NCBI GenBank assembly: GCA_947302975.1
Contig: CAMYXA010000003.1
Location: 1 to 64,000 of the forward strand
Length of the DNA: 64,000 nt
From: an uncultured Candidatus Saccharibacteria bacterium
GTDB taxonomy: Bacteria; Patescibacteriota; Saccharimonadia; Saccharimonadales; Saccharimonadaceae
Direction: 5' to 3'
This document shows positions 20,507-30,560 of this stretch, in pieces (position 1 is the first letter of the stretch; each line of letters opens with the position of its first letter). A program made the translations under genes and the position numbers. The notes under the pieces are model-generated. The model saw nothing but the letters and a program-made list of their open reading frames with translations, did not search any database and had not been told where the DNA came from.

Positions 20507-21730
20507 ATGAATCCAGAAAACGGTGGGCAACCAATCTTCAGCAGCAGTAACCCTGCTGCCAGCGCTGCACCGCAACCTGCAACTACCCCTGTTCAGCCAA
20601 CAACTCCAGCGCAGCCAAGCAGTGTTGATTTGCAACGCCAAACCGCCTCGACAATCGCAAGGCGTAAAGTTCTTGCTGCCTACTCTGCCGCCGCCAAGAA
20701 AAACGCTCAGGATCATCAGACCTACATGAATAACGCTTCCTCCATGAAACAGGAAGCCATCAATACGACCATCAATTCCGAATCTTGGAAAAAGTATCAT
20801 TCCGCCTGGCAAAATTACTATCAGAAATACTACAGCGAATACTATGCCAAAGCCGCCAAGACCTATGTCGAGCGCGAACGCTTGAAAGACGCCCGCGATA
20901 AAGAAGAAGAAAAGGAAATCTTCATCGGCAGAAAAACCGCCGAAGACAAGTTGCGTCTTTTCATCCGCAAGAAAGCCACCGATTCCGCCAGAAAAACTCG
21001 CCGTCACCGCAAGATTATCCCAATCCTTGCTGGCGCTTTTGTCGTTCTTCTCATCTTGTTCTTGCAATATAACCGCCTTATTTTCGCCCCAATCATGGCC
21101 TACATCTCGCCAGGCGGCAACGCCGCATCCGAGATTGAGTCAATCGATCCAACTGTGACCGCAACAGTCTCAGCCGAGCCAAAGCTCATTATTCCAAAGC
21201 TAAACGTCAACGTTCCAGTCCACTTTGGCATTAGCAATGCTGATGTCATGCAAGCTATGACCGACGGTGTTGCTCACTATCGTGTTTCCGGCGCCGATGC
21301 CTTCCCAGGTCAAATTGGCAACCTCGTCATCACCGGCCACTCCGCAGGCGACGTCTACGACTCAAACAAATATAAGTTCATCTTCTCCGGCCTCGAACGC
21401 CTCGAGGATGGCGATCTCATCTACGTCAACTACGAAGGTACTCGCTACACCTATTCCGTGAACAAAAAACAAGTCGTCGAACCAACCAACGTCGCCGCCC
21501 TTGCTATGGATACCGAAAAGCCACTCATCACCCTTATCACCTGCACCCCACTCGGAACTAGCCGCTATCGCCTCCTCGTGACCGGCGAGCAAATCTCCCC
21601 AAGCTACGAGTCCGCCGAGAACAGCGACACCTACGCCTTCAAACCAGATTCACAAGAATCAACCATCGAAATGCCGTCCAACAGTCCATCCTTCTTTGAA
21701 GGAATTTGGAATTGGCTAACTGGCAAATAA
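20507..21730 (+). CDS. Sortase (class D/E-like)
   Basis: LVITGHSAG (His), LITLITCTPLGTSRYRLLVTGE (TLxTC Cys and Arg), upstream TM. Confidence 0.85.
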   Translation: MNPENGGQPIFSSSNPAASAAPQPATTPVQPTTPAQPSSVDLQRQTASTIARRKVLAAYSAAAKKNAQDHQTYMNNASSMKQEAINTTINSESWKKYHSAWQNYYQKYYSEYYAKAAKTYVERERLKDARDKEEEKEIFIGRKTAEDKLRLFIRKKATDSARKTRRHRKIIPILAGAFVVLLILFLQYNRLIFAPIMAYISPGGNAASEIESIDPTVTATVSAEPKLIIPKLNVNVPVHFGISNADVMQAMTDGVAHYRVSGADAFPGQIGNLVITGHSAGDVYDSNKYKFIFSGLERLEDGDLIYVNYEGTRYTYSVNKKQVVEPTNVAALAMDTEKPLITLITCTPLGTSRYRLLVTGEQISPSYESAENSDTYAFKPDSQESTIEMPSNSPSFFEGIWNWLTGK

Positions 21731-23146
21731 ATCAGTTCGCATTAGTTTACCGTCACTGTAATAATACAGCCAACGGGTGTCATGAATAAATGCTTCAAAA
21801 GCGCTAGAAACGCCATTAATAAGTTCGTGGCGATTTAATCCGTCATAATCGTAGGCAATCATTGTGCCGTCTTTCACAACATAGAATAGATAATCATCAA
21901 GCCAATAAATCTTCGGGCTCTCAATCGTGAATCTATTTACATTTTCGGATTCCATATCGAGAGTAGCGACATTGTCACCATTTTTCATTAATACAAAATC
22001 ATCGAATTTTCCAATCTGAACTTCAGTTGGTACAAAGCCAATTTCTTCTTGCAAAACTTCCTCAATCGCATCCTTATCCTCGTCCGAGCCAGGCATACGG
22101 CCACTATATAAAGATACGTTCTTCTCGTCAACGATAGTTAGATAATCATTGTCATAGAACCTACCAAGATTAATTTTAAGCACGCGATTTTCGGCATCCA
22201 AGATCTTCTTTGGCAATGATTCAAAGTTATCTAGGCCCCCGATATATCTATTCTCTCCATTGTCGGAATAGAAAACTACCTTGCCGTCAAAATAATCATA
22301 CGCGCCCACATTCGTAGCCAAAATTCCAGAAATCGATTTTCCCGGAACATTAATCTTTCTAAGGTTGCCATTTTCAACTGCTAAGATATTATCACCAGAG
22401 TCATCCATCGAAACGAAGTTGTCAGAAAAGTTCATACCAAATGCACGCGTAAGATTTAAGCTATGCTCTGGATTATCAACATCTAGTATCACCCAATTCT
22501 TACTGCTATCTTGAATATCAAAGAGCACCTTATTATTATCCCTATTCCATCTTGCGCTCAAAATATTACCAGAGAAGATTCCGGTGCTGGCGCCAGAAGC
22601 TCTGCTTGTTCCAGGAATAATTCCAGAAACATCCAAGTCCTCAAAAGCGGCTGTATTGCCGCCGATATGCTGAATTGCCCATTTGTCGGTATTGTTCGTA
22701 TATATAACTTTCTTATGATCACGAGAAACGATATTCTTTGTAAAAGTATTATCAATTAGTCCAGCCTCTTCCGAGATTAACTCAACAGGAAAGAGCCTGA
22801 CATAACCAAGGCGATACATTAGCCCGTCCGAAACGTAGACATGTTTTTTCCAAGAGCTATAACCCTCTTTTCGGATCTCCACATCATGTTCACCACTGGC
22901 CACAATCTTGCTACCATTGGTTCTTTGCATCCAACCAGATTCGCCATCCACCACAATATCAGCTCCAGTCGGAAGCGAGTTGATCTGAATCATACCTTGT
23001 CGTTCAATCTTGAAGTCTTGGTTAATCCAATATCCAGACACAACCATGACGAGAATCACCATCACAATAATTACAGCAAGAAACATGACGGCTTCAGAAA
23101 AAATGACCTTAATGGCCTGACGTTTTCTTTGTTGTTCAATGTCCAT
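21716..23146 (-). CDS. PEGA-domain membrane protein
   Basis: TM then GMIQINSLPTGADIVVDGESGWMQRT...VEIRKEGYSSWKKHVYVSDG. ORF track start (23527) is too long; Met at 23146 has TATAAT 6 nt upstream. Confidence 0.7.
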   Translation of the reverse strand: MDIEQQRKRQAIKVIFSEAVMFLAVIIVMVILVMVVSGYWINQDFKIERQGMIQINSLPTGADIVVDGESGWMQRTNGSKIVASGEHDVEIRKEGYSSWKKHVYVSDGLMYRLGYVRLFPVELISEEAGLIDNTFTKNIVSRDHKKVIYTNNTDKWAIQHIGGNTAAFEDLDVSGIIPGTSRASGASTGIFSGNILSARWNRDNNKVLFDIQDSSKNWVILDVDNPEHSLNLTRAFGMNFSDNFVSMDDSGDNILAVENGNLRKINVPGKSISGILATNVGAYDYFDGKVVFYSDNGENRYIGGLDNFESLPKKILDAENRVLKINLGRFYDNDYLTIVDEKNVSLYSGRMPGSDEDKDAIEEVLQEEIGFVPTEVQIGKFDDFVLMKNGDNVATLDMESENVNRFTIESPKIYWLDDYLFYVVKDGTMIAYDYDGLNRHELINGVSSAFEAFIHDTRWLYYYSDGKLMRTDLFAS

Positions 23147-23239
23147 AAAATAATTATACCATTTTTTAAAAACCTCTTGCTTTTTTATTACGCTTAATGT
23201 TAAATTAAGGTTAAGGTAAAGTGAGGTTATTAGAAAAAA

Positions 23240-24166
23240 ATGAACAAATCCGGTAGCGACGCTGTTGTGATTAAACGCAAAGTCAACGCATCTACGACCC
23301 TCAATCGCAAATATGTTTCTCGTCCAAATTCCAAGAGAGAAACAACCGACGCGGCAGCTGAGTACAAAAATAATCAAATCCTTCGCCGCAAAGCCATCGC
23401 AGAGCAAATGAATCGTGCCGAAGCAGAACGCCTTGCCGCTAAGAGCCGTGGTTTTGTTCAGGCCCCAAGGTCTGCCGAGCCAGCCAAAGCCGCCGAAGAA
23501 GCCCCGATTTCTCCAGCCGTAAAACACCCACTCCAGATTTCCGCTAGTGAGACCATGCGCATGAAAAAAGCCGCAGACGCCGAGCCAGCCAAAAAATCCG
23601 CCAGCGAACTAAAGGAAGCCGCCATCAAGAAAGCTCTCGCCGACATCGCCAAGGATTCCGCCGATGAAAAATCCGCCCTTAAAGCTCGTCCAAAGTTTGG
23701 TTTTTGGCGCATTATTCTCGCCCTCTCTTGCGCAACGGCATCCGTTTTTGCCATCGGATATCTTATTCGCATCAACATGCCTGATTTTTCACTTCGCGTT
23801 GCCGCTATGCAAACCGGCATCGAAGCCACCTATCCAAGCTATCGCTGTGGCCACAGCCTCGGCTCCATCACCTCCGAAAACGGCAAGATCTCAATGGAAT
23901 TCTATAACGACAAAGACGGCAAAAAATTTGTCATCACCGAAGAAAAATCATCCTGGGATTCAACCGCCCTTCTCAATAACTACGTTAAGCAAAACTTCGA
24001 CAAAGACTACGTAACCGTCCGCGAACAAGGCCTCACAATCTACATAGATTCCGAAGAAGCCGCCTGGGTTAACGGTGGAATCGTCTACAAGATGGACCTA
24101 AGAAACGATAGCCTAACCAAAAATCAAATCCGTTCAATCGCCACCTCATTTAGCTCTGCAAATTAG
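23240..24166 (+). CDS. Hypothetical single-TM protein
   Basis: Basic/Ala-rich N-terminus, TM WRIILALSCATASVFAIGYLI, extracytoplasmic C-terminal domain. Confidence 0.55.
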   Translation: MNKSGSDAVVIKRKVNASTTLNRKYVSRPNSKRETTDAAAEYKNNQILRRKAIAEQMNRAEAERLAAKSRGFVQAPRSAEPAKAAEEAPISPAVKHPLQISASETMRMKKAADAEPAKKSASELKEAAIKKALADIAKDSADEKSALKARPKFGFWRIILALSCATASVFAIGYLIRINMPDFSLRVAAMQTGIEATYPSYRCGHSLGSITSENGKISMEFYNDKDGKKFVITEEKSSWDSTALLNNYVKQNFDKDYVTVREQGLTIYIDSEEAAWVNGGIVYKMDLRNDSLTKNQIRSIATSFSSAN

Positions 24167-24198
24167 CTTTTACCCCATAAATGTGATATAATTTTTGC

Positions 24199-25641
24199 AT
24201 GGAAAAAGCTATTACTCGTTTTGCGCCAAGCCCAACTGGCTATATTCACATTGGGAACGTTCGTTCTGCAATCTATCCTTATCTTGTTGCCAAGCAAACC
24301 GGCGGCAAAATGATTCTACGCATTGAAGACACTGACCAAGCTCGCTATGTCGAAGGTGCCACCGAACTAATCGAAGATACTTTGAAGTGGCTCGGTATCG
24401 ATTGGGACGAAGGTCCAATCATTGGCGGCGATCATGGTCCATATTTCCAAACCGAAAGAAAAGAGCATTATGTCGAGTGGGCCAAAAAATTAATTGCAGC
24501 CGGCCGCGCATATGCTGATCCAACTTCTCCAGAACAAATCGAAGCCTACAGGGAAGAATGCAGAAAAAATAACGTACCATTTCTTTATCGTAATTACCGT
24601 CCAGAAAACACCCCGGAATGGGAACCAGGAATGCCACTCAGGTTCAAGACTGATCCAAAAGACTATTCATGGCACGATGAAGTTATGGGCGACATGAAGA
24701 CTGGTCCAGAAGTCTTAGATGACATCATTTTGATCAAAAAAGATGGTCTCCCAACCTATAATTTCGCCCACATCGTGGACGATGCCGAAATGGGTATTAC
24801 CCACATTATGCGCGGTGTCGAATACCTTTCTTCAACTCCAAATTATCTTGCAATCTATGAGGCTCTCGGCATCGAACATCCAAAATTCGTCTCTCTCCCA
24901 CACATTCTAGCTCCACAAGGCAACAAAAAACTCGGCAAACGCGATGGCGCTAAATCTGTCACCGAATACCGTGATGACGGCGTTTTACCAGAGGCAATGC
25001 TTAATTATCTCGCCTGCCTCGGCTGGAACGATGGTTCCGAACAAGAAATTTATACAAAAGACGAGCTTATCGAAAAGTTTTCAATCGACCGCATCCAGAC
25101 CTCTGGTGCTCGCTACGATGAAGTTAAACTTCTTTGGATGAATGGCCAATGGATTCGCCGTATCGCCGACGAAGAGGGAATTGACGCGCTTTATTCTCGC
25201 ACTGCTGGTTTCTGGCCAGAGAGCGCCAAGAGTTACTCCGACGAATACAAGACTAGCGTCCTATCTATCATCTATGACCGTTTGAAGACACTCTCCGATC
25301 TTCGCACGATGACTAATTATTTCTTCGAAGATCCAACAATTGATCTCTCCCAAATTATCGACAATAAATTCTTAAAGAAATTCTCCGAAGCCGAAATCGA
25401 AGATTTGCTCAAAAAATCTATCGCAAAGCTTTCTGGTGTTGAGAATTGGGACGAAAACACCCTCCAAGACGCCCTGAACGAGCTTCTTGCCGAGACCGAG
25501 AAGAAACCAGCCGAATTATTCAGCCTCATCCGTCTCAGTCTCTCATTTGCGCCATTTAGCCCAGCCTTGAACCTCACCTTGAAGGTACTCGGAAAAGACT
25601 TGTCGCTTGCCCGCCTCAACGCTGTTGCTCGCACAATCTAG
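24199..25641 (+). CDS. gltX: Glutamyl-tRNA synthetase
   Basis: RFAPSPTGYIHIGNVRSAIYPYL, LRIEDTDQ, KKLGKRDGAKSV. Confidence 0.96.
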   Translation: MEKAITRFAPSPTGYIHIGNVRSAIYPYLVAKQTGGKMILRIEDTDQARYVEGATELIEDTLKWLGIDWDEGPIIGGDHGPYFQTERKEHYVEWAKKLIAAGRAYADPTSPEQIEAYREECRKNNVPFLYRNYRPENTPEWEPGMPLRFKTDPKDYSWHDEVMGDMKTGPEVLDDIILIKKDGLPTYNFAHIVDDAEMGITHIMRGVEYLSSTPNYLAIYEALGIEHPKFVSLPHILAPQGNKKLGKRDGAKSVTEYRDDGVLPEAMLNYLACLGWNDGSEQEIYTKDELIEKFSIDRIQTSGARYDEVKLLWMNGQWIRRIADEEGIDALYSRTAGFWPESAKSYSDEYKTSVLSIIYDRLKTLSDLRTMTNYFFEDPTIDLSQIIDNKFLKKFSEAEIEDLLKKSIAKLSGVENWDENTLQDALNELLAETEKKPAELFSLIRLSLSFAPFSPALNLTLKVLGKDLSLARLNAVARTI

Positions 25642-25698
25642 CCCTGACACATTTCCTCTTTCATGACGCCTATGCTAAAATAGAAGGGAGGAATTATT

Positions 25699-26991
25699 AT
25701 GCAAAAAGTTCAAAGCTATACCCCAGATCAACCAACTGAAACTCCAGATTCTCCAGCAGAAAACACCCCGGAAATTCAGGAAGTTTCTGAGGCTCCAAAA
25801 GAGACAAAGACTAAAGACGAGAAATTGGTCCTTAAGAAGAAAAAAGGACTTCCGTTTCTTATCTCTGGAATCATCTTCCTCCTCGGCGGAATTGGCGCGA
25901 TTGTCGCCTTCTTCCTCATTCCAGACACCGTGCTTGCCGACCTAATTTTCCCAACTATTCCTTCCGCAAAAGACGAATCTAAGCCAAAGGTGTACAGCTC
26001 TATTACCGGCCTCGAACTAGCGAGCGAAAGCGAAAAGAATGCCCCAGTTTATTGCATTCAAACCCCAAACGGCCTCGATGGTGCACGCCCACAAGCTGGC
26101 CTCACCGACGCTGGTGTCGTGTTTGAAGCAATCGCCGAACGGGGAATCACACGCTTCGCCGCCATCTATCAGAACCCAAAGAACGCCGTCATTGGCCCAA
26201 TCCGCTCACTGCGTCTTTATTATCTCCAGTGGGATACGCCATTTGATTGTACAATCGTCCACGCCGGCGGCGCTGCAGACGCCATCTCCGCGCTCTACGC
26301 TGGCGGATACAAAAATATGAACGAAGATTATAATTATACTTTCCGCGGAGAATATGATTATCATCTTTGGAACAACCTGTTCACCACTCCAAGCTCGCTC
26401 AGTCAGAATAGCGCCGATAAAGGTCGCGGCACTTCAAATCCAACCGGATTCACACGTATGACTCCAGAAGAATCCGCAAAACTTCGTGTCGACAAAACTT
26501 ACCCAGAAGGCTTCAATCCAACCGAAACATCCCTAGACGACACCACAGGGAACATCGTTTCATCAATCAATATCACATTCGGCCAAAACAGCTATTTTAA
26601 CGTCCATTATAGCTATAACGCCGCCACTAACTCTTACGACCGCTCATACGCCTATGGTGAACCACACAATTCGTATCTCTGTACTGATCCAAATATCGGC
26701 GAGGTAGACCCACAGGATTATTGTAAAGAAACCCAAATCTCCCCAGCAGTCGTTATTGCCATGCTCGTAAACGAACATGTCGCTTCAGATGGCTATCACG
26801 AAGATATCACGACGGCTGGCACTGGCACTGCCTACATTTTCCAAAACGGCATCGCCATCGAAGGATTATGGCACAAAGCCTCCCCAAATAGCCAAATCGT
26901 CTTTAAAGACGGTGCAGGGCAGGAAATTAAGCTCGCCCCAGGCCAAACCTGGATCTCTGCCGTCCCATCCTACGGTTCCGTTACATACTAA
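25699..26991 (+). CDS. DUF3048 (YerB-like) protein
   Basis: QTPNGLDGARPQAGLTDAGVVFEAIAERGITRFAAIYQ...GPIRSLRLYYLQWD; N-terminal TM. Confidence 0.8.
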   Translation: MQKVQSYTPDQPTETPDSPAENTPEIQEVSEAPKETKTKDEKLVLKKKKGLPFLISGIIFLLGGIGAIVAFFLIPDTVLADLIFPTIPSAKDESKPKVYSSITGLELASESEKNAPVYCIQTPNGLDGARPQAGLTDAGVVFEAIAERGITRFAAIYQNPKNAVIGPIRSLRLYYLQWDTPFDCTIVHAGGAADAISALYAGGYKNMNEDYNYTFRGEYDYHLWNNLFTTPSSLSQNSADKGRGTSNPTGFTRMTPEESAKLRVDKTYPEGFNPTETSLDDTTGNIVSSINITFGQNSYFNVHYSYNAATNSYDRSYAYGEPHNSYLCTDPNIGEVDPQDYCKETQISPAVVIAMLVNEHVASDGYHEDITTAGTGTAYIFQNGIAIEGLWHKASPNSQIVFKDGAGQEIKLAPGQTWISAVPSYGSVTY

Positions 26992-27059
26992 CCCCCCACT
27001 TACCCCGCCACTCTTCCATTCCTTGGATTTTTATGTTAAAATAAAACACGTACCATCCT

Positions 27060-27136
27060 GGTTCCGTCGTCTAGTGGTCTAGGACGTCTGGTTCTCATCC
27101 AGAAAATCGCGGGTTCGACTCCCGCCGGAATCACCA
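27060..27136 (+). tRNA. tRNA-Glu (CTC), CCA encoded
   Basis: GGTTCCG...CTGG TTCTCAT CCAG...GCGGGTTCGACTCCCGC CGGAATCACCA. Confidence 0.92.
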
Positions 27137-27142
27137 AGAAAT

Positions 27143-27174
27143 AAAATAAGACCCTTTGGGTCTTCTTTTATTTC
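27143..27174 (+). terminator. Hairpin downstream of tRNA-Glu
   Basis: AAGACCC ttt GGGTCTT CTTTT. Confidence 0.6.
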
Positions 27175-27193
27175 TTGATTACTGCGCGAAGAT

Positions 27194-27257
27194 GAACCCG
27201 CGAAGCGGGTTCGCCCGCCGAAGGCGGATAGCGAGCTTTAGCGAGCGTCCTCCCGCC
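27194..27257 (+). repeat. T-arm-echo hairpin array downstream of tRNA-Glu
   Basis: GAACCCGC gaa GCGGGTTCG CCCGCC gaa GGCGG ... CTCCCGCC; reuses tRNA-Glu T-arm sequence in inverted and direct orientation. Confidence 0.65.
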
Positions 27258-27308
27258 AAAAACTTTCAAGTTAAAAAGGGCCGAACTTTGTTCGACCCAT
27301 GGTGGTAC

Positions 27309-27608
27309 TCATTCTTCGAATAACAGGTGATGATGTCCTCTTGTCCAGCGATGCTGTTTGTATTCCGGAGTTGTTTTGTCCTCGTCGTTTTTCTTTTTCT
27401 TCGCTTTGTCCTTGTCGTTTTTCTCCGCTTTCTTTGCAAAGAATAATTTCTTCTCCTGACGCATCGATTTTCTGCGTTTTACGCAGAGACCTTTTCTTCT
27501 CGGCTTTTCATCCACAGGTTCTTTGTTCACGGGTTCTTCAGATTCATAATACATTTCATCGAACTCGTAGTCCTCGTCAAGAGGAATGTTTCTTGCAGCA
27601 ATTTCCAT
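27309..27608 (-). CDS. Hypothetical Lys/Glu-rich protein
   Basis: Low-complexity ORF MEIAARNIPLDEDYEFDEMYYESEEPVNKEP...; SD gaggtgg upstream. Confidence 0.4.
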   Translation of the reverse strand: MEIAARNIPLDEDYEFDEMYYESEEPVNKEPVDEKPRRKGLCVKRRKSMRQEKKLFFAKKAEKNDKDKAKKKKNDEDKTTPEYKQHRWTRGHHHLLFEE

Positions 27609-27766
27609 AAATATACCACCTCTCTAAAAAGTACAAGTTTTTTAAAACTCGCCTTTTCTAATTATAACATATTTTTCCAGAAACAACAAAACAGACAATC
27701 GATGTGCGACTTTTCACTACATCGCTTACGCTTGTGATACCCCAATAAATCTGTTATAATTATCGC

Positions 27767-29101
27767 ATGAAAAAGCTTCCAATTGTAGCGTTAATTGGCC
27801 AGACAAATGCCGGAAAATCCAGCATTCTGAATCGTCTCGCCCACAGAAACATTGCCATCGTTGCTCGCGAAGAGGGCACAACGCGCGATAACGTTGTCGC
27901 CAAAATCGATGACCGTTTTATTTTGATTGACACCGCCGGTTTGAAAGACCCAAACGACGAATTCGAAGCTTCCATCCAAGACCAAATCTCCGACGCCATC
28001 GAATCTGCTGATATCATCTTGGTCACTCTCGATTCTTCCAAATACCCAGACTTTAAGGATAAGGAAATCGCCAAAAAAGCACTCAAATCCAGAAAACCAG
28101 TTTTGCTTCTTCTCAATAAATCCGACCTCGGCGAATCACTCAGCATCGATGAGTTCCGCTCTCTAGGCATCAAACCAGACCAAACCGTCAAACTTTCCGC
28201 CACCACTGGCCAGGGAATCAAAGACCTAAAAACCAAACTCGAAATCACCTGCAAAGAAAACAACATCACCGCAACCGGCACCAAAGAAGCCGAAGAATCT
28301 ATCAAGATTGCCTTAATTGGCCGTCCAAATGTTGGAAAATCCAGCCTATTTAACTCTCTTGCCAAGAAACAACAAGCCATCGTTAGTTCAAAACAGGGAA
28401 CTACCAGAGATATTAACCGCGTCGAAATCAAATATAAAGGCAAAAACCTCGAAATCCTTGACACCGCCGGCCTCAGAAAACCTGGCCGCCGCGAAGTCGG
28501 TATCGAAAAATTCTCCGCCATCCGTTCACTCGCAGCCATCGAGGAAGCCGACATCTGCGCCCTCCTTGTTGACTCCACCGAATATCATTCCAAACTCGAC
28601 CAATCACTTGCTGGTCAAATCGTAGAAGCCGGAAAGGGAATTATCGTCGTTCTCACCAAAACCGACCTTGTTGACGCCGAAGAAATCGACCATATTATGG
28701 ACGAACTCGAGCGCGACTATAACTTCCTGCCATTCGCCCCAGTACTCCTTACTAGCTCCGAAACCGGTAACAATGTCACTAAACTATTTGAGCTAGCCAC
28801 CGAAATCTACGACACCAGAAAACTCGAGATCAAAACTTCAGACCTCAACAAAATCCTCACCGAAGCTATCGTTGAACACGCTCCAGCAGGCCTCAAAAAC
28901 ACCCGTCCGAAGCCAAAATACATCGTCCAGACTGATACTTGCCCACCATGGTTTGTTGTCCACGGCCACGACCTCGAACTTCTTCATTGGTCCTGGAAGC
29001 GCTATTTGGAGCGCAAAATCCGCGAAAAATATCCATTCGTCGGCACTCCAATCATGTTCTCATATCGAACCGACAACAAAGATTCCGAAAAGAAGGCCTA
29101 A
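27767..29101 (+). CDS. der: GTPase Der
   Basis: Two G domains: GQTNAGKSSILNRL and GRPNVGKSSLFNSL; DTAGL twice; KH-like C-terminal domain. Confidence 0.95.
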   Translation: MKKLPIVALIGQTNAGKSSILNRLAHRNIAIVAREEGTTRDNVVAKIDDRFILIDTAGLKDPNDEFEASIQDQISDAIESADIILVTLDSSKYPDFKDKEIAKKALKSRKPVLLLLNKSDLGESLSIDEFRSLGIKPDQTVKLSATTGQGIKDLKTKLEITCKENNITATGTKEAEESIKIALIGRPNVGKSSLFNSLAKKQQAIVSSKQGTTRDINRVEIKYKGKNLEILDTAGLRKPGRREVGIEKFSAIRSLAAIEEADICALLVDSTEYHSKLDQSLAGQIVEAGKGIIVVLTKTDLVDAEEIDHIMDELERDYNFLPFAPVLLTSSETGNNVTKLFELATEIYDTRKLEIKTSDLNKILTEAIVEHAPAGLKNTRPKPKYIVQTDTCPPWFVVHGHDLELLHWSWKRYLERKIREKYPFVGTPIMFSYRTDNKDSEKKA

Positions 29102-29102
29102 T

Positions 29103-29624
29103 ATGAAACTTATCGTAGGCCTCGGAAACCCAGGTAACGAGTACAACTTCACCCGCCACAATTTTGGTTTTCTTGCTCTCGATTTCTATTTCAAAGTAAA
29201 TAAGCTCGAATGGGAGAAAAATCCTAAATTCGGCGCCGTCTGGGCAAGACAAGGTGATACCTTCTTTTTGAAACCTCAAGATTATTACAACGACTCCGGA
29301 AAAGCCGTCAAAAGCTTCGTGAATTTCTACAAAATTCCTCTAGAAAACATCCTAATTATTTGCGACAATTTCGACCTCGCCTTTGGCAAAATGCGCCACC
29401 ACAAAACTGGCTCCGCCGGCGGCAACAATGGCCTAAAATCCGTCACAAAAGAACTTGGCACTGATGAATATCCACGCCTCCGCCTTGGCACCGGAAATGC
29501 CGAACTTCGCCAAAAACTCGGCGACGTTAATTTCGTTCTCTCAAAATTCACCCCAGAAGAGAAGGAAAAACTCCCAGAAATTCTCACCGCCACCAGCAAG
29601 ATCATTGACTTAGCAAAAGACTAA
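29103..29624 (+). CDS. pth: Peptidyl-tRNA hydrolase
   Basis: MKLIVGLGNPGNEYNFTRHNFGFLALDF, KPQDYYNDSGKAV, HHKTGSAGGNNGLKSV; start 29103. Confidence 0.95.
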   Translation: MKLIVGLGNPGNEYNFTRHNFGFLALDFYFKVNKLEWEKNPKFGAVWARQGDTFFLKPQDYYNDSGKAVKSFVNFYKIPLENILIICDNFDLAFGKMRHHKTGSAGGNNGLKSVTKELGTDEYPRLRLGTGNAELRQKLGDVNFVLSKFTPEEKEKLPEILTATSKIIDLAKD

Positions 29625-30532
29625 TTCATCATCCAACGATTAGCGCCTAAGCTCCTAATCAAGCCTTTTATTTCCATCAGCGTCACTGTCTGGTTGAATG
29701 TCGACGCGGTCATTTTGAGACGCTCCATAATCTGTTCACCGTCACTCACCCCATCAGAAATCGCCTTCAAAATGCCTGTCTCCTCTGCATTATTGCCAAA
29801 AATCACCGGCTGAGCCCACTTTTTACGCTGAGGAAATAGAATTCTCATAATATCATCCACCCCAGTATAGGGAATCGCACCCTGGTTGATCAGTTTATTG
29901 CACCCTTCCGAAAGCGGACTCGTAATATTCCCAGGGACAGCAAATAGATCCTTGCCCTGATCTAGGGCGTGCATTGCCGTACTAAGCGTGCCAGATTTTG
30001 CAGCCGCCTCAACAATCACAACCACGTCGGCAAGCCCTGAAATCAGCCGATTACGGGCCAAAAACGACGTTTTCGGGAACACCTTCTCGCCCGGAGCATA
30101 TTCCGAGAAAACTGCGCCTCCTCTCTCAATTATTTCCTTCGCTAGCCCCTCATGCTGACGAGGATATATCTGATCGATTGGGGTCCCGAGCACCGCCACC
30201 GTAACGCCTCCCGCATCTAGCGCCGCCCGGTGCGCAATTGAGTCAATCCCGAGCGCCAACCCCGAAACAACCACCACTCCACGCCGCGCGAGTTCAAAAG
30301 CCATCTTGTAGGCGACTTCTTCGCCATATCTAGTATTCCTTCTGGCGCCTACGATCGCGACACTCTTTGGGCGCTTCAAAACCCCATTTTCGGTCACATT
30401 TTCCGGAATTTTACCATAGAAATACAATATTTTAGGCTTAAGCGCAATAGAGTCTAACACCTCTGTGAATTTATGCTCTAGGGGTGAAATACTATTGATT
30501 TTATTAAAAAACTGTGAAAAAAGTGTTGACAT
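29621..30532 (-). CDS. dprA: DNA-processing protein DprA
   Basis: VAIVGARRNTRYGEEVAYKMAFELARRGVVVVSGLALGIDSIAHRAALDAGGVTVAVLGTPIDQIYP. Confidence 0.93.
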   Translation of the reverse strand: MSTLFSQFFNKINSISPLEHKFTEVLDSIALKPKILYFYGKIPENVTENGVLKRPKSVAIVGARRNTRYGEEVAYKMAFELARRGVVVVSGLALGIDSIAHRAALDAGGVTVAVLGTPIDQIYPRQHEGLAKEIIERGGAVFSEYAPGEKVFPKTSFLARNRLISGLADVVVIVEAAAKSGTLSTAMHALDQGKDLFAVPGNITSPLSEGCNKLINQGAIPYTGVDDIMRILFPQRKKWAQPVIFGNNAEETGILKAISDGVSDGEQIMERLKMTASTFNQTVTLMEIKGLIRSLGANRWMMN

Positions 30533-30554
30533 TTTTTCTCCTGAGTGATATAAT
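30526..30554 (+). promoter_or_regulatory. Consensus sigma-70-type promoter
   Basis: TTGACA (30526-30531), 17 nt spacer, TATAAT (30549-30554) with extended TG. Confidence 0.85.
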
Positions 30555-30560
30555 AAGAAC

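Noticed and set aside
21716-23527. 603-aa ORF as given in the track
   Set aside because: The first ~127 codons are antisense to the start of the next gene and lack conserved features; Met at 23146 has a TATAAT 6 nt upstream and a normal TM start.
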